This document shows, one piece after another, positions 34,566 through 43,994 of a DNA stretch of 64,000 bases. Origin of the DNA: Pseudomonas fluorescens (lineage in GTDB: Bacteria; Pseudomonadota; Gammaproteobacteria; Pseudomonadales; Pseudomonadaceae); contig NZ_CP012830.1 in the NCBI RefSeq assembly GCF_001307155.1, forward strand, positions 5,206,501 through 5,270,500, read 5' to 3'. How positions within the stretch are numbered: position 1 is the stretch's first letter; each line of letters starts with the position of its first letter. The notes beneath the pieces were generated by a model, which saw only the letters and a list, made by a program, of their open reading frames with translations, was not told the DNA's origin and did not search any database. The position numbers and the translations under genes were made by a program.

Positions 34566-35471
34566 CTAACCGAGATTTTGTTCAGTCAAACGCTGGACCG
34601 CCAGCCGACGGTAATGGGAAGGGGTCATGCCTTTGAGTTGCTGAAAGCGCCGGTTGAAGTTGGAAATATTGTTGAAGCCCGACTCAAAGCACACCTCGGT
34701 CACCGGTTTATCGCCATCGGCCAGCAGCTCGCAGGATTTGCTGATGCGCAAGCGATTGACGAACTCGATGAAACAGCGCCCGGTCGCCTGCTTGAAGACT
34801 CGCGAGAAGTAGGTCGGTTTCATGCCCAGGTGTTCGGCGACTTCTTCCAGAGGCAGTTCGCGAGCGTAGTGGGCAAAGATGTAATCCACTGCCCTGTTGG
34901 TGCGGTCGATGTTGTGTTCGTCGGCCAATTGCGGCGTGGTGGCACCGGACAGCAACTGGTAATCGTCGGTGGCCGCCAGCAACTCCAGCAGAATGAAAAA
35001 GTACCCGAGGCGGGTAACGCCTTTGGCGTCGGCAATTCGCTGCATCAGGTCCATGGCCTGGCGGATCGTGTGTTTACAGCGAAACTCGATGCCGTACTGC
35101 GCACGCTCCAGCAGGGGCGTCAGGCTCTTGAGCTCGGTGAACACCTGATGGCCGCTTTCGAACAGCTCATCGGTGAAGTTCACCAGCATGTCGCGCTTGG
35201 GCACCACTTCGTCTTCGGCGACCTGGCTGATCCAGTTGTGGGGCAGGTTAGGGCCGGTCAGAAACAGTGTTTCGGGGTAAAAATTGCCGATGTAATCGCC
35301 GATGAACACCTTGCCTGAGCTGGCGACAATCAGGTGCAGTTCGTATTCCTTATGGAAATGCCAACGCACCAGCGGGCAGGGGAATCCGTGCTGGCGATAA
35401 ATGATGGACAACCCATTGTGGTCGTCCATCAATTCGTATGCGGGGTCGGTGACTCTTGCCGCTCGGGTCAT
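34566..35471 (-). CDS. AraC-family regulator with cupin sensor domain
   Basis: A 301-residue regulator. The N-terminal cupin-like sensor contains WHFHKEYELHLIVASSGKVF and GDYIGNFYPETLFLTGPNLP. The C-terminal double HTH contains ELPLEEVAEHLGMKPTYFSR and NRLRISKSCELLADGDKPVT, ending CFESGFNNISNFNRRFQQLK. This type often controls sugar or polyol uptake; no transport genes are near, so the target is unknown. The frame opens at 35603 inside the PI-PLC gene end; I chose ATG 35471 (MTRAARVTDPAYEL) from family resemblance, although its ribosome site is weak. Confidence 0.85.
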   Translation of the reverse strand: MTRAARVTDPAYELMDDHNGLSIIYRQHGFPCPLVRWHFHKEYELHLIVASSGKVFIGDYIGNFYPETLFLTGPNLPHNWISQVAEDEVVPKRDMLVNFTDELFESGHQVFTELKSLTPLLERAQYGIEFRCKHTIRQAMDLMQRIADAKGVTRLGYFFILLELLAATDDYQLLSGATTPQLADEHNIDRTNRAVDYIFAHYARELPLEEVAEHLGMKPTYFSRVFKQATGRCFIEFVNRLRISKSCELLADGDKPVTEVCFESGFNNISNFNRRFQQLKGMTPSHYRRLAVQRLTEQNLG

Positions 35472-35560
35472 GGCTGCACGCTTGTGAGTAACTGCAGCCG
35501 ATAATGCCTTCTTCAAGAAAGGGACACCAGTCTTGAGATACGCGCCCGGTGCGAGCGCGA

Positions 35561-36424
35561 TCAGTGCATGCTGACGGCCTTCATACTGTTGGCTATCCAG
35601 CAATAACGAACAATTTCAGACTCTTCGACAAAGTCGGTGTTGATAATGCAGCAGCGACTCACCCAGTCCCGGGATTGATGAAACCAGTCGTTGATAGAGT
35701 GCTTGATGTCCACGGGACCTCCAAGAAACGAATAACTGGTGGCTGACAGGGACCATAGAAAATTGCCGGAATGCTCAGCACTCAAGGTGTTGGCAATGTG
35801 GCTGCGCAAATCGTCGATATCAGTGAATGCCTCGTCGCTCCACTTGTGAATGACTCTCGGCCAGAACGTGGTTTCATCAAGATCATCCGGCCCGTGGGCG
35901 GCCAGCACTAGCCTGCGATGAGGGCTGGCTCGCTTCAGTTGCCCGATGGAGAGGTGCGATTGTGAAAATGGAATGGTTGTGTGTCCCAGCCGCCTCAAGA
36001 GCAAGGCGTTGAACTTTTTATAGTCGAAGGCGTGCTTGCCACCCGCCAGAAGGTGAAAATCAAGCACGATGAACTCGTTGGGATTGCGTTGAAGAAACGC
36101 CAGAACGGCGTCGATAAGCTCATCCAGGACGCGATGAGACTCCAGGCCATTGTGGTGAAAATAAAAGATATCCTGATCGTGCCCCGGCTTATACCCCAGG
36201 CGTATATCGAACGCTCTGACGCCCTGGGCCAGTTGCCAGGAAAATGTATCGTTTTGACAGGTTGTCCAATGGCCGATAACGACGTCGTAGTTAGGGGCCT
36301 TTTTATCCATGCCGCAATTGTGGGCGCCTGGCCAGATAATGTCGGTTAACTTCAGGGTGTCGATATCCAGGACTTCGTTCATCCAGGTCTGTTTGTTTAA
36401 ATGTCCTGCAGTGTTTCGTGGCAT
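35561..36424 (-). CDS. PI-PLC X-domain phosphodiesterase-like protein (copy 1)
   Basis: A 287-residue protein of the phosphatidylinositol-specific phospholipase C superfamily. The two catalytic histidines are visible: H35 in IWPGAHNCGMDKK and the FHHNG pair at 90-91. D73 and R75 (AFDIRLGY) supply the metal/phosphate site. The second half shows LWSLSATSYSFLGGPVDIKHSI. There is no signal peptide, so it is either cytosolic or exported by another route. It is a diverged paralogue of the gene starting at 36729, arranged head to head. The substrate (phosphoinositide or another lipid) is unknown. Confidence 0.82.
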   Translation of the reverse strand: MPRNTAGHLNKQTWMNEVLDIDTLKLTDIIWPGAHNCGMDKKAPNYDVVIGHWTTCQNDTFSWQLAQGVRAFDIRLGYKPGHDQDIFYFHHNGLESHRVLDELIDAVLAFLQRNPNEFIVLDFHLLAGGKHAFDYKKFNALLLRRLGHTTIPFSQSHLSIGQLKRASPHRRLVLAAHGPDDLDETTFWPRVIHKWSDEAFTDIDDLRSHIANTLSAEHSGNFLWSLSATSYSFLGGPVDIKHSINDWFHQSRDWVSRCCIINTDFVEESEIVRYCWIANSMKAVSMH

Positions 36425-36728
36425 GTGTGCTCCTGCTTTCTGTTACACGTGTCAATCCGTAGACGCGCGGTATGTATTTTGGGTGTTGAGTGCTGAGCCT
36501 TTGCGGACGCAGGCTGCACATAACAAGATAAGTGCAGTGTGTGCCGGGTGACAGCTACTACGATCCTTTTGTTGCGTAGGAATACGCTGGCGGCACAGTA
36601 ATATATTGTCAATCTTGATGTTGTTGGGTGAGTGGTTAGCGGGCGTGTATGCGGATATAAAGACAGCGAAAGTTGCGAAGAGCACATTGTCATGCTGCGC
36701 GCAAAAACACCTACGTAATGGAAGAAAT
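36425..36728. other. AT-rich divergent promoter region between two PI-PLC paralogues
   Basis: This 304-bp region separates the two divergent starts and is clearly more AT-rich than its surroundings. It must hold both promoters. Short ORFs inside it overlap each other in several frames and match nothing, so none is called. Confidence 0.5.
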
Positions 36729-37565
36729 ATGGCTAACGAATTTTATAAATGGATGACCGGCATGCCCGCCCTCGACGGCTTGACAGTGGGGGAGTTGGTA
36801 TTGCCAGGCGCTCACAATTCGGGCGTCGACAAAAAGGCTTCTTATGCCGTTCCGGGCGTCAGCCACTGGGCAGCCTGCCAGAATAATAGTTTTTACTATC
36901 AACTGGTCAATGGTGCCCGGGCACTTGATCTCAGGCTTGAGTATGACGGCAAGGGCGGCTTCTGGTTTCAGCACAATGGATATCGATCTTCTCGGGCCCT
37001 GGAAGATCTGATCATGGCCGTGGACAGGTTCCTTGAGCAAAATCCCGCTGAGTTCATTGTCTTGAACTTCCAGCAACTAAGCTCCGATAGCAGTCCATTC
37101 GACGTAAAGGAATTTTCCCGACTGCTGACGCAACACTTGGGAGGGCGGGTGATCCCCCCCGAAAATCGTTATTTGACGTTGGGGGAACTAAAAAGAACCA
37201 GTCCATTTCAACGTGTCATGCTGGCGTCTTATGGGGACGTTGATCGCAGTTACTTCAATTGGGGACTCAGAGGTGAATGGACGGGGATAGACTTCGCCAG
37301 TGTCGCTGATGTGAAGGTGTTTATTACCAAGACCATAGCGTATCCAAATGGTGTTGGGATACCATGGTCATTGTCCGCCACGAGTTACGGTTTGGCACAA
37401 GGACCTGTGAATATAACCACTCATTTGAACGAGTGGTTTGACCCGGCTCGCAATGAGAGGGTGTTGAATTGCAGTGTGATCAATGTCGATTTCTTTGAAG
37501 AGTCGGCGCTGGTTGCTCATTGCATGAAAGCCAATCTTATGAAGGCGAAAGCGAAACAAAAGTGA
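36729..37565 (+). CDS. PI-PLC X-domain phosphodiesterase-like protein (copy 2)
   Basis: A 278-residue paralogue of the neighbouring PI-PLC protein. Catalytic H29 (LPGAHNSGVDKK) and H82 (FQHNGYRSSRALEDLI) are kept, with D67 and R69 in ALDLRLEYDG. The shared C-terminal pattern is IPWSLSATSYGLAQGPVNIT, then INVDFFEESALVAHCMKANLM. It has no signal peptide. I chose ATG 36729 (MANEFYKWM) because GGAAG lies just upstream and the earlier in-frame start at 36606 adds 41 unrelated residues. The wobble positions are more AT-rich than in flanking genes, which hints at transfer. Confidence 0.82.
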   Translation: MANEFYKWMTGMPALDGLTVGELVLPGAHNSGVDKKASYAVPGVSHWAACQNNSFYYQLVNGARALDLRLEYDGKGGFWFQHNGYRSSRALEDLIMAVDRFLEQNPAEFIVLNFQQLSSDSSPFDVKEFSRLLTQHLGGRVIPPENRYLTLGELKRTSPFQRVMLASYGDVDRSYFNWGLRGEWTGIDFASVADVKVFITKTIAYPNGVGIPWSLSATSYGLAQGPVNITTHLNEWFDPARNERVLNCSVINVDFFEESALVAHCMKANLMKAKAKQK

Positions 37566-37627
37566 TGGCCTTTTGTTTCGGGCTCGACTGAAAAGTCAGC
37601 ATGAACGACCCGCGGGTTAACGAATGC

Positions 37628-38923
37628 TTATCCGTTATTGCGGTTTTTTTCTTCAATCCACTGCGACATATATTGAGTGCTCTTGTGCTGATGATGCCGC
37701 AGCATACTGCCGATAAAGTTATCGTTGCGCTGTTTCAACAGGTTTTCGCGGCAACCCATCAGTCGATCAATCAATGCCGGGCCATGAACGCGCTGCTGGT
37801 AACGATCGGCCAATAGTTTGATGCCGGCGGTTTGAGCAAGGGTCCACTGCGTCTTGTCTTGATACAGGCGCACAGCTGCATCGGCAAGGCTCTGGGCGCT
37901 TTCGGCGATCGCACCCGGCCAAGGCATGTCCCCGGACATACTTTCGGCACCGACCGGCGTGGTGACATTCGGTGTGCCGCACAGCATGGCGTCGACAATC
38001 TTGCCCTTGATGCCAGCGCCGAAGCGCAGCGGAGCCAGGCAGATGCGTGCCGCGGACATGACCTGCAAGGCGTCTTCGGCCCAGTTCATCACGTGAAATC
38101 CCTGGCTCGGGTTGTGCAGCGCGGTCGCCTTTGGCGGCGTATAAGCGCCATAAATATGCAGTTGCGCACCGGGCAGTTGTTGCCGGATCAGTGGCCAGAG
38201 GGTGGTTTTCATCCAGAGCACGGCGTCCCAGTTCGGCGCGTGACGGAAATTGCCGATGCTCAGGAAGTGCGCACGGTCCTCGAAGGGGGTGAACGGCTGA
38301 GTGAGCGGGTCGATCATCAGTGGGCACCAGTGCAGCACCTGGCGCGGCAGTTTGAACTGTTTGACCAGCAACTCAATCTCGACCTCCGAGATCATCAGGT
38401 TCAGGTCGCAACGGAACAGCGCGGCAATTTCACGCTTGGCCAGGTCGGTTTCGGCCATGAGCTCGAACTCTTCACGCAATGCCGGGGCGAACAACTCGCT
38501 GAAGTCATTGGCGTCGTCACTGGCCTTCAGGCGGTCCTTGAGCCGCTGGTGGCGGGCATGTCGCAAGCTCTGCAGATCAGAGGTCTCAAGTACGCGCAAG
38601 GCGTCGGGGCAATGTTTCTCGACACGCCAGCCGAACTGTTCTTCCATCATGAACTGATCGAACAGCACGATATCCGGAGCCAGATCGCTGACGAAGGTAT
38701 CGAAGCTGCTGTTGTTCAGCTCGATGGGGACTTCACGAATGCCCAATTCCGCCAGGTCGGCCTTGTGTTCGCCCGCACCGGCCGGGCTGCTGAACGTGAT
38801 GTCCCAGCCTTGCTGTAAAAACGTTTCAAGGATTTGCATCACGTGTCCGCTGGCTGCGGACGAGCGCGGCTCGGGCCAGACGTAACCAATGACCAGGACT
38901 TTGGTTGCGCGGGGCTGACTCAT
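37628..38923 (-). CDS. Glycosyltransferase (GT-B fold, group 1-like)
   Basis: A 431-residue glycosyltransferase. The N-terminal Rossmann domain starts KVLVIGYVWPEPRSSAASGH, and the C-terminal donor domain contains FLSIGNFRHAPNWDAV, then QLHIYGAYTPPKA and LAPLRFGAGIKGKIVDAMLCGTPNVTTPVG, typical of GT4-like enzymes. The acceptor is unknown; a surface polysaccharide or glycoprotein is the usual role. I start at 38923 (MSQPRATKV), since AAGGA lies upstream and the 30 earlier codons are unlike the family. It is single and not in a polysaccharide cluster. Confidence 0.82.
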   Translation of the reverse strand: MSQPRATKVLVIGYVWPEPRSSAASGHVMQILETFLQQGWDITFSSPAGAGEHKADLAELGIREVPIELNNSSFDTFVSDLAPDIVLFDQFMMEEQFGWRVEKHCPDALRVLETSDLQSLRHARHQRLKDRLKASDDANDFSELFAPALREEFELMAETDLAKREIAALFRCDLNLMISEVEIELLVKQFKLPRQVLHWCPLMIDPLTQPFTPFEDRAHFLSIGNFRHAPNWDAVLWMKTTLWPLIRQQLPGAQLHIYGAYTPPKATALHNPSQGFHVMNWAEDALQVMSAARICLAPLRFGAGIKGKIVDAMLCGTPNVTTPVGAESMSGDMPWPGAIAESAQSLADAAVRLYQDKTQWTLAQTAGIKLLADRYQQRVHGPALIDRLMGCRENLLKQRNDNFIGSMLRHHQHKSTQYMSQWIEEKNRNNG

Positions 38924-39103
38924 GAACGGGATTTCCTTGATGCAGGCAGAAGACTGGAGAGAAACGCGGGGCGCAATTAAACCACAGCTGATGATGTTTA
39001 TTGTGCCCGGCAATCGCCCAACGGTGCCTTATGCGCTTGTATTGACTGGAAGTTTGCCGATTCATGAGTTAGCGTCTGACAGCTGATTCATGGACGTTTT
39101 TCG

Positions 39104-39982
39104 ATGACCCAACCCACCGCACTCCAGACCAAAGTCGCTTCGCAGATTCTCATGGCGATCCGGTCTGGTGAGTTAACCCCCGGCAGTCACCTCAAAGAGG
39201 TCGAACTGGCCGAGCGCTTCGGCGTGTCTCGCTCGCCGATTCGCGGGGCGCTGGTCTACCTGGCGCAAGAGCAGGTGATCGGACGCTTGCCCCATCAGGG
39301 TTATTGCGTGCTGGATACACCGCTCAGCGATGAGCTGGCCAAGGTCAGTCTGCCGATCGGTGAGGATGAGGAGCTGTATCAGCGGCTGATTGATGATCGA
39401 CTGGCTCAGGCGATTCCCGATCAGGTGATGGAGAGTGATCTGTTGCGTCGTTACGGTGCCAGCAAAGCGGTATTGCGCCGTTGCTTGCTGCGGTTGTCCG
39501 ACGAAGGTGTGATGCAGCGCAAACACGGGCACGGCTGGATGTTTTTGCCCACCTTGGGCTCGGCCGAAAAGCGCTTCGAAAGCTATCGCTTCCGCATGCT
39601 CCTGGAACCCGCGGGCTTGCTCGAACCGACCTTCAATCTGCCGCGTGAACGCTTGCAGCGTTGCCGTGAGAAGCAGCAGGCACTGCTCGAAGGCACTCCC
39701 GACAGCCTGAGCTTTTTCGAAGCCAACGCCGAATTTCACGAGTTACTGGCTGCAGCGTCCGGCAATAGCTTCATCCTGCAAACCGTGCAGCAGCAAAACC
39801 GCCTGCGCCGGCTGACCGAATTTCATACCGTGTCGAACCTGGAACGGGTTCGCACCTCCTGCCGTGAACACCTGGAAATTATCGATGCGCTGGAGCAGGG
39901 CGATCGGGAATGGGCGTCGACCTTGCTGTACCGGCACTTGAAAGTGGCCAGTACCTTGAATGAAGTGCGCAAGAAAAGCTGA
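39104..39982 (+). CDS. GntR-family regulator with two winged helices and FCD domain
   Basis: A 292-residue regulator. The first GntR winged helix is at residues 8-70 (ILMAIRSGELTPGSHLKEVE, ERFGVSRSPIRGALVYLAQE). A second, weaker winged helix is at about 95-150 (AIPDQVMESDLLRRYGASKA, VLRRCLLRLSDEGVMQRKHG). The C-terminal FCD ligand domain follows (RMLLEPAGLLEPTF, FHELLAAASGN). FCD regulators bind small organic acids; effector and target are unknown. It converges with the receiver gene, with 2 bp between the stops. Confidence 0.85.
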   Translation: MTQPTALQTKVASQILMAIRSGELTPGSHLKEVELAERFGVSRSPIRGALVYLAQEQVIGRLPHQGYCVLDTPLSDELAKVSLPIGEDEELYQRLIDDRLAQAIPDQVMESDLLRRYGASKAVLRRCLLRLSDEGVMQRKHGHGWMFLPTLGSAEKRFESYRFRMLLEPAGLLEPTFNLPRERLQRCREKQQALLEGTPDSLSFFEANAEFHELLAAASGNSFILQTVQQQNRLRRLTEFHTVSNLERVRTSCREHLEIIDALEQGDREWASTLLYRHLKVASTLNEVRKKS

Positions 39983-39984
39983 GC

Positions 39985-40347
39985 TCAAGCCGTAAGCATG
40001 CTCAGGACCTTGTCGCGCAACTGCTCGATAGAGAACGGCTTGCCAATCACCGACATGCCCTCCGGCACTTCAATACTTTCCGCATAGCCACTGGCAAACA
40101 GTATCGGCAATGCCGGGTGCAGTACCCGCGCCTGAGCGGCCAGCTCCCGGCCATCCATCTCCGGCAATCCCACGTCGGTCATCAGCAGATCGATGATTTG
40201 CGCGCTATCGTTGAGCAGGGCAAGCGCTGCGTTACCCGTGTCGGCCTCCAGCACCTTGAACTTGAGTTCTTCCAGTACGTCGACGATCAGCATGCGCACA
40301 ATGCTATCGTCTTCGACTACAAGGATGGTGGGCGCTGTGGCGGACAT
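39985..40347 (-). CDS. Single-domain response regulator (receiver only)
   Basis: A 120-residue CheY-like receiver. It has the acidic pair in ILVVEDDSIVRML, the phosphoacceptor D58 in LLMTDVGLPEMDGRELA, and the conserved Lys in VIGKPFSIEQL. It has no output domain, so it probably acts as a phosphate shuttle or as a partner of a kinase. It is divergent from the hybrid kinase operon whose first gene starts 134 bp away, and may be part of the same phosphorelay. The start 40347 (MSATAPTILVV) fits the domain edge. Confidence 0.88.
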   Translation of the reverse strand: MSATAPTILVVEDDSIVRMLIVDVLEELKFKVLEADTGNAALALLNDSAQIIDLLMTDVGLPEMDGRELAAQARVLHPALPILFASGYAESIEVPEGMSVIGKPFSIEQLRDKVLSMLTA

Positions 40348-40481
40348 GGTGGTGGCTCTCGGAAGAAGACGGTCGGTCACAGGTTGATTGTAGTTACCGG
40401 CGTGAGTCGACAGGGTAACCGTTCTCTCTGAATCATGCTGAGCGACGCAAGAAATTCAAATAAAAGATCCAAGGGGCGTTT

Positions 40482-43400
40482 ATGGAGCAAACTCCTTCAC
40501 TTACGACGGTTCACCAAGGCCATCCAATGACTTCTTCGTCTTCGGTTGATGAGCAAGGTTTTCGCAAACTGTTGAGCCGCAATGTCAGCTTGCCGCTGGG
40601 TATGGGCGTGCTGAGCGCGGTGTTTTTTGTCTCTTTGATCACTTATCTGTTGTCGGTGATCCAATGGCTCGAGCACACGGACCGGGTGATCAATAACGCC
40701 AACGAAGCGTTAACGCTGACCGTCGACCTGGAAACCGGGATGCGTGGTTTTCTGTTGTCCGGTGACGAGCATTTTCTCGATCCCTACGAAACAGCCAAAC
40801 CGAGAATCATCGCTGCGCTCAAGACCTTGCAGGAACTGACGGCCGATAACCCGCCGCAGGTTGATCGCCTGCGCAGACTCGAGGCGTTGCAGGTGGAGTG
40901 GAACGATTACGCGCAGACCATGATCGACTTGCAGCACCGCAGTGGTGATTACCGGGCGGCCGTGAAATCCGGCCGCGGTAAGCGACTGACCGATGAAATC
41001 CGCAAGCAGTACGAAGATGTCATCGACATGGAGCAACAGTTGCGTATCACGCGCAACGAAGGGGTTCGACGCACGACGATCTGGAGCATTTCCCTGTATC
41101 TGCTGTTGGTTGCCGGTATCAGTGGTTTGCTGGCCTACGTCGGTCGTCGCGATTTGCTCAGCCTGTCGCAAAAGTACAGCGCCAACCTCGCGGCGCAACA
41201 GAGCAGCGCGCAACGTCTGGAACAACAAGCCTGGCTGCGCAATGGCCAGACCGAATTGGCGGAACAGGTGCTTGGGCAACTGACGTTAAATCGGTTGGGA
41301 CGCAATATTCTGCAGTTTTGCGCGCAATACCTCGGCAGCGCCGTCGGCGCGATTTACGCCAAAGAAGAGCACGGAGGCCTCACGCGCATCGCCTCTTATG
41401 GTTTCTCCCGCGAGCAGGAAGGGCGCGAGCAAGCGATCAACAGTGGCGAGGGCATTACCGGCCAGGTGGCACAACAAGGTCGGCTGATTCGTCTGGATGA
41501 AGTACCCGCCGGTTATTTCAAAGTCAGCTCGGGGTTGGGTGAGGGCGTGCCGTGCAGTGTGCTGGTGGTGCCGACCCGTGATGACGATCGGGTCAACGGG
41601 GTCATCGAACTGGGGTTTCTGCATGCCCTGACCGAGCGCGATGTCGAGTTGCTGGAGCTGATAGCCGGGAATATCGGCACCTCCATCGAAGCGGCACGTT
41701 ATCGCCAACGATTGCAGGAAGTACTCGCCCAGACCCAGCAACTCAATGAAGAGTTACAGGTGCAGCAAGAAGAACTGAAGACTGCCAACGAAGAGCTGGA
41801 AGAACAGTCGCGGGTGCTCAAAGAGTCGCAATGGCACCTGGAGACTCAGCAGGCCGAGCTTGAGCAGACCAACGAACAGCTCGCCGAACAGCGCGATGCG
41901 ATGGATCGCAAGAACGGTGAGTTGAATCAGGCCCAGGTACAACTTGAGGAGCGTGCGCAAGAGTTGCAGCGTTCCAGCCAGTACAAATCCGAATTCCTCG
42001 CCAATATGTCCCATGAACTGCGTACGCCGTTGAACAGTTCGTTGATTCTTGCCAGGTTGCTGGCAGAGAACCCACAACAAAACCTCAGCGCCGAACAGGT
42101 GACATTTGCCGAGTCGATTTATTCGGCTGGCAACGATTTGCTCAACCTGATCAACGACATTCTCGATATTTCCAAGGTCGAGGCCGGCAAGCTTGTAATA
42201 CGCCCGGAGAACACCAGTGTCGCGCGGCTGGTCGATGGCTTGCGCGGCATGTTTGAACCGTTGGCAGCGGACAAACATCTGGCGTTCAACCTCGAACTGC
42301 AAACGGATGCGCCGTTGATGGTGTTCACCGATCGTCAGCGTCTGGAGCAGGTGCTCAAGAACCTCTTGTCGAACGCTATCAAGTTTACCGAAAAGGGTAG
42401 CGTCAGCCTGACGGTGGCCAGGCAGGCGGGCGAGGGCATTGCTTTTATCGTTCGTGACTCGGGCATCGGTATTGCCAGTGATCAGCAGGAAAGTATTTTC
42501 GAGGCCTTCCGTCAGGCCGATGGCAGTACCAACCGTCGTTACGGTGGCACGGGGCTGGGCTTGTCGATTTCGCGTGACCTGGCAGCGTTGCTCGGCGGTT
42601 CGATCAGCGTCATCAGTGAACCGGGGCAGGGCAGCTCATTCACGCTGGTGTTGCCTGTGCAGTATGTCGACCTCGGCGATGAGCCGCGTGAGCTGCTGAA
42701 GATCGTACCGGTCGTCGCAGCTCCCAAGGTGACTGCCGCGCCTGCACCGCTGATCGTCGAAGCGAAGATTCCGCGCTTTGCGGATGACCGTGACAAAGCG
42801 CCGTTCACTCGCCGTTGCATGCTGGTAGTGGAAGATGAAGTGAACTTCGCACACATCCTCTTCGACCTGGCTCACGAGCTGGGCTATCAATGCCTGGTGG
42901 CTCACGGCGCCGATGAAGGGTACGACCTGGCGAAACGCTTCATGCCGGATGCGATTCTGCTGGACATGCGCCTGCCGGACCATTCCGGGCTGACGGTGTT
43001 ACAGCGCCTGAAAGAACATGCCGAAACCCGCCACATCCCGGTTCACGTGATTTCCGTCGAGGACCGTGTCGAGGCCGCCATGCACATGGGCGCCATCGGT
43101 TATGCGCTCAAGCCGACCACCCGCGAAGAGCTCAAGGACGTATTCGCGCGACTGGAAGCCAAATTGACGCAAAAGGTCAAGCGCGTGCTGCTGGTGGAAG
43201 ACGATGACCTGCAACGCGACAGCATTGCCCGGCTGATCGGTGACGATGACATCGAGATCACCGCTGTCGGACTGGCCCAGGAAGCACTGGACCTGCTGCG
43301 CGAGACGATCTATGACTGCATGATCATCGACCTGAAACTGCCGGACATGCTCGGCAATGACTTGCTCAAGCGCATGTCCACCGAAGATATCTGCTCGTTC

Positions 43401-43994
43401 CCGCCGGTGATCGTCTATACCGGGCGTAACTTGACCCGTGATGAAGAGGCGGATCTGCGCAAGTATTCACGCTCGATCATCATCAAGGGCGCGCGCTCGC
43501 CAGAGCGCCTGCTCGACGAGGTGACACTGTTCCTGCACAAAGTCGAATCGCGGTTGTCCCATGAGCGGCAAACGATGCTCAAGACTGCCCGCAGCCGCGA
43601 CAGGGTCTTCGAAGGCCGCAAGGTGCTGTTGGTGGATGATGATGTGCGCAATATCTTTTCCCTCACCAGCGCGCTGGAGCACAAGGGCGCTATCGTGGTG
43701 ATTGGCCGTAACGGTCGTGAAGCGATCGAGAAACTCAATGAGGTGGATGACATCGACCTGGTGCTGATGGACGTGATGATGCCGGAGATGGACGGTTTTG
43801 AAGCCACCCTCGAGATCCGCAAGGACCCGCGCTGGCGCAAGTTGCCGATCATTGCGGTGACGGCCAAGGCCATGAAGGACGATCAGGAGCGCTGCCTGCA
43901 AGCAGGTTCCAACGATTACCTGGCCAAGCCCATCGACCTGGACCGCCTGTTCTCGCTGATTCGCGTGTGGTTACCGAAGATGGAACGTATCTAA
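40482..43994 (+). CDS. Hybrid histidine kinase: CHASE3-GAF-HisKA-HATPase-three receivers
   Basis: A 1170-residue inner-membrane sensor. TM1 is at about 38-62, then a CHASE3 periplasmic domain (60-200, MRGFLLSGDEHFLDPYE) and TM2 near 205-225. A GAF domain is at about 265-405, followed by a long coiled coil (405-500, many LNEELQVQQEEL-like heptads). The phosphorylated His is H511 (NMSHELRTPLNSS), and the ATPase domain has the boxes GGTGLGLSIS. Three receivers follow with D828 (LLDMRLPDHSG), D950 (IIDLKLPDMLGN) and D1097 (LMDVMMPEMDG). It is the first gene of a four-gene phosphorelay operon; the ligand is unknown. Confidence 0.92.
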   Translation: MEQTPSLTTVHQGHPMTSSSSVDEQGFRKLLSRNVSLPLGMGVLSAVFFVSLITYLLSVIQWLEHTDRVINNANEALTLTVDLETGMRGFLLSGDEHFLDPYETAKPRIIAALKTLQELTADNPPQVDRLRRLEALQVEWNDYAQTMIDLQHRSGDYRAAVKSGRGKRLTDEIRKQYEDVIDMEQQLRITRNEGVRRTTIWSISLYLLLVAGISGLLAYVGRRDLLSLSQKYSANLAAQQSSAQRLEQQAWLRNGQTELAEQVLGQLTLNRLGRNILQFCAQYLGSAVGAIYAKEEHGGLTRIASYGFSREQEGREQAINSGEGITGQVAQQGRLIRLDEVPAGYFKVSSGLGEGVPCSVLVVPTRDDDRVNGVIELGFLHALTERDVELLELIAGNIGTSIEAARYRQRLQEVLAQTQQLNEELQVQQEELKTANEELEEQSRVLKESQWHLETQQAELEQTNEQLAEQRDAMDRKNGELNQAQVQLEERAQELQRSSQYKSEFLANMSHELRTPLNSSLILARLLAENPQQNLSAEQVTFAESIYSAGNDLLNLINDILDISKVEAGKLVIRPENTSVARLVDGLRGMFEPLAADKHLAFNLELQTDAPLMVFTDRQRLEQVLKNLLSNAIKFTEKGSVSLTVARQAGEGIAFIVRDSGIGIASDQQESIFEAFRQADGSTNRRYGGTGLGLSISRDLAALLGGSISVISEPGQGSSFTLVLPVQYVDLGDEPRELLKIVPVVAAPKVTAAPAPLIVEAKIPRFADDRDKAPFTRRCMLVVEDEVNFAHILFDLAHELGYQCLVAHGADEGYDLAKRFMPDAILLDMRLPDHSGLTVLQRLKEHAETRHIPVHVISVEDRVEAAMHMGAIGYALKPTTREELKDVFARLEAKLTQKVKRVLLVEDDDLQRDSIARLIGDDDIEITAVGLAQEALDLLRETIYDCMIIDLKLPDMLGNDLLKRMSTEDICSFPPVIVYTGRNLTRDEEADLRKYSRSIIIKGARSPERLLDEVTLFLHKVESRLSHERQTMLKTARSRDRVFEGRKVLLVDDDVRNIFSLTSALEHKGAIVVIGRNGREAIEKLNEVDDIDLVLMDVMMPEMDGFEATLEIRKDPRWRKLPIIAVTAKAMKDDQERCLQAGSNDYLAKPIDLDRLFSLIRVWLPKMERI

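Noticed and set aside
36606..36728. Upstream start for PI-PLC copy 2
   Set aside because: It adds 41 residues unlike the paralogue; ATG 36729 has a better ribosome site and aligns with copy 1.
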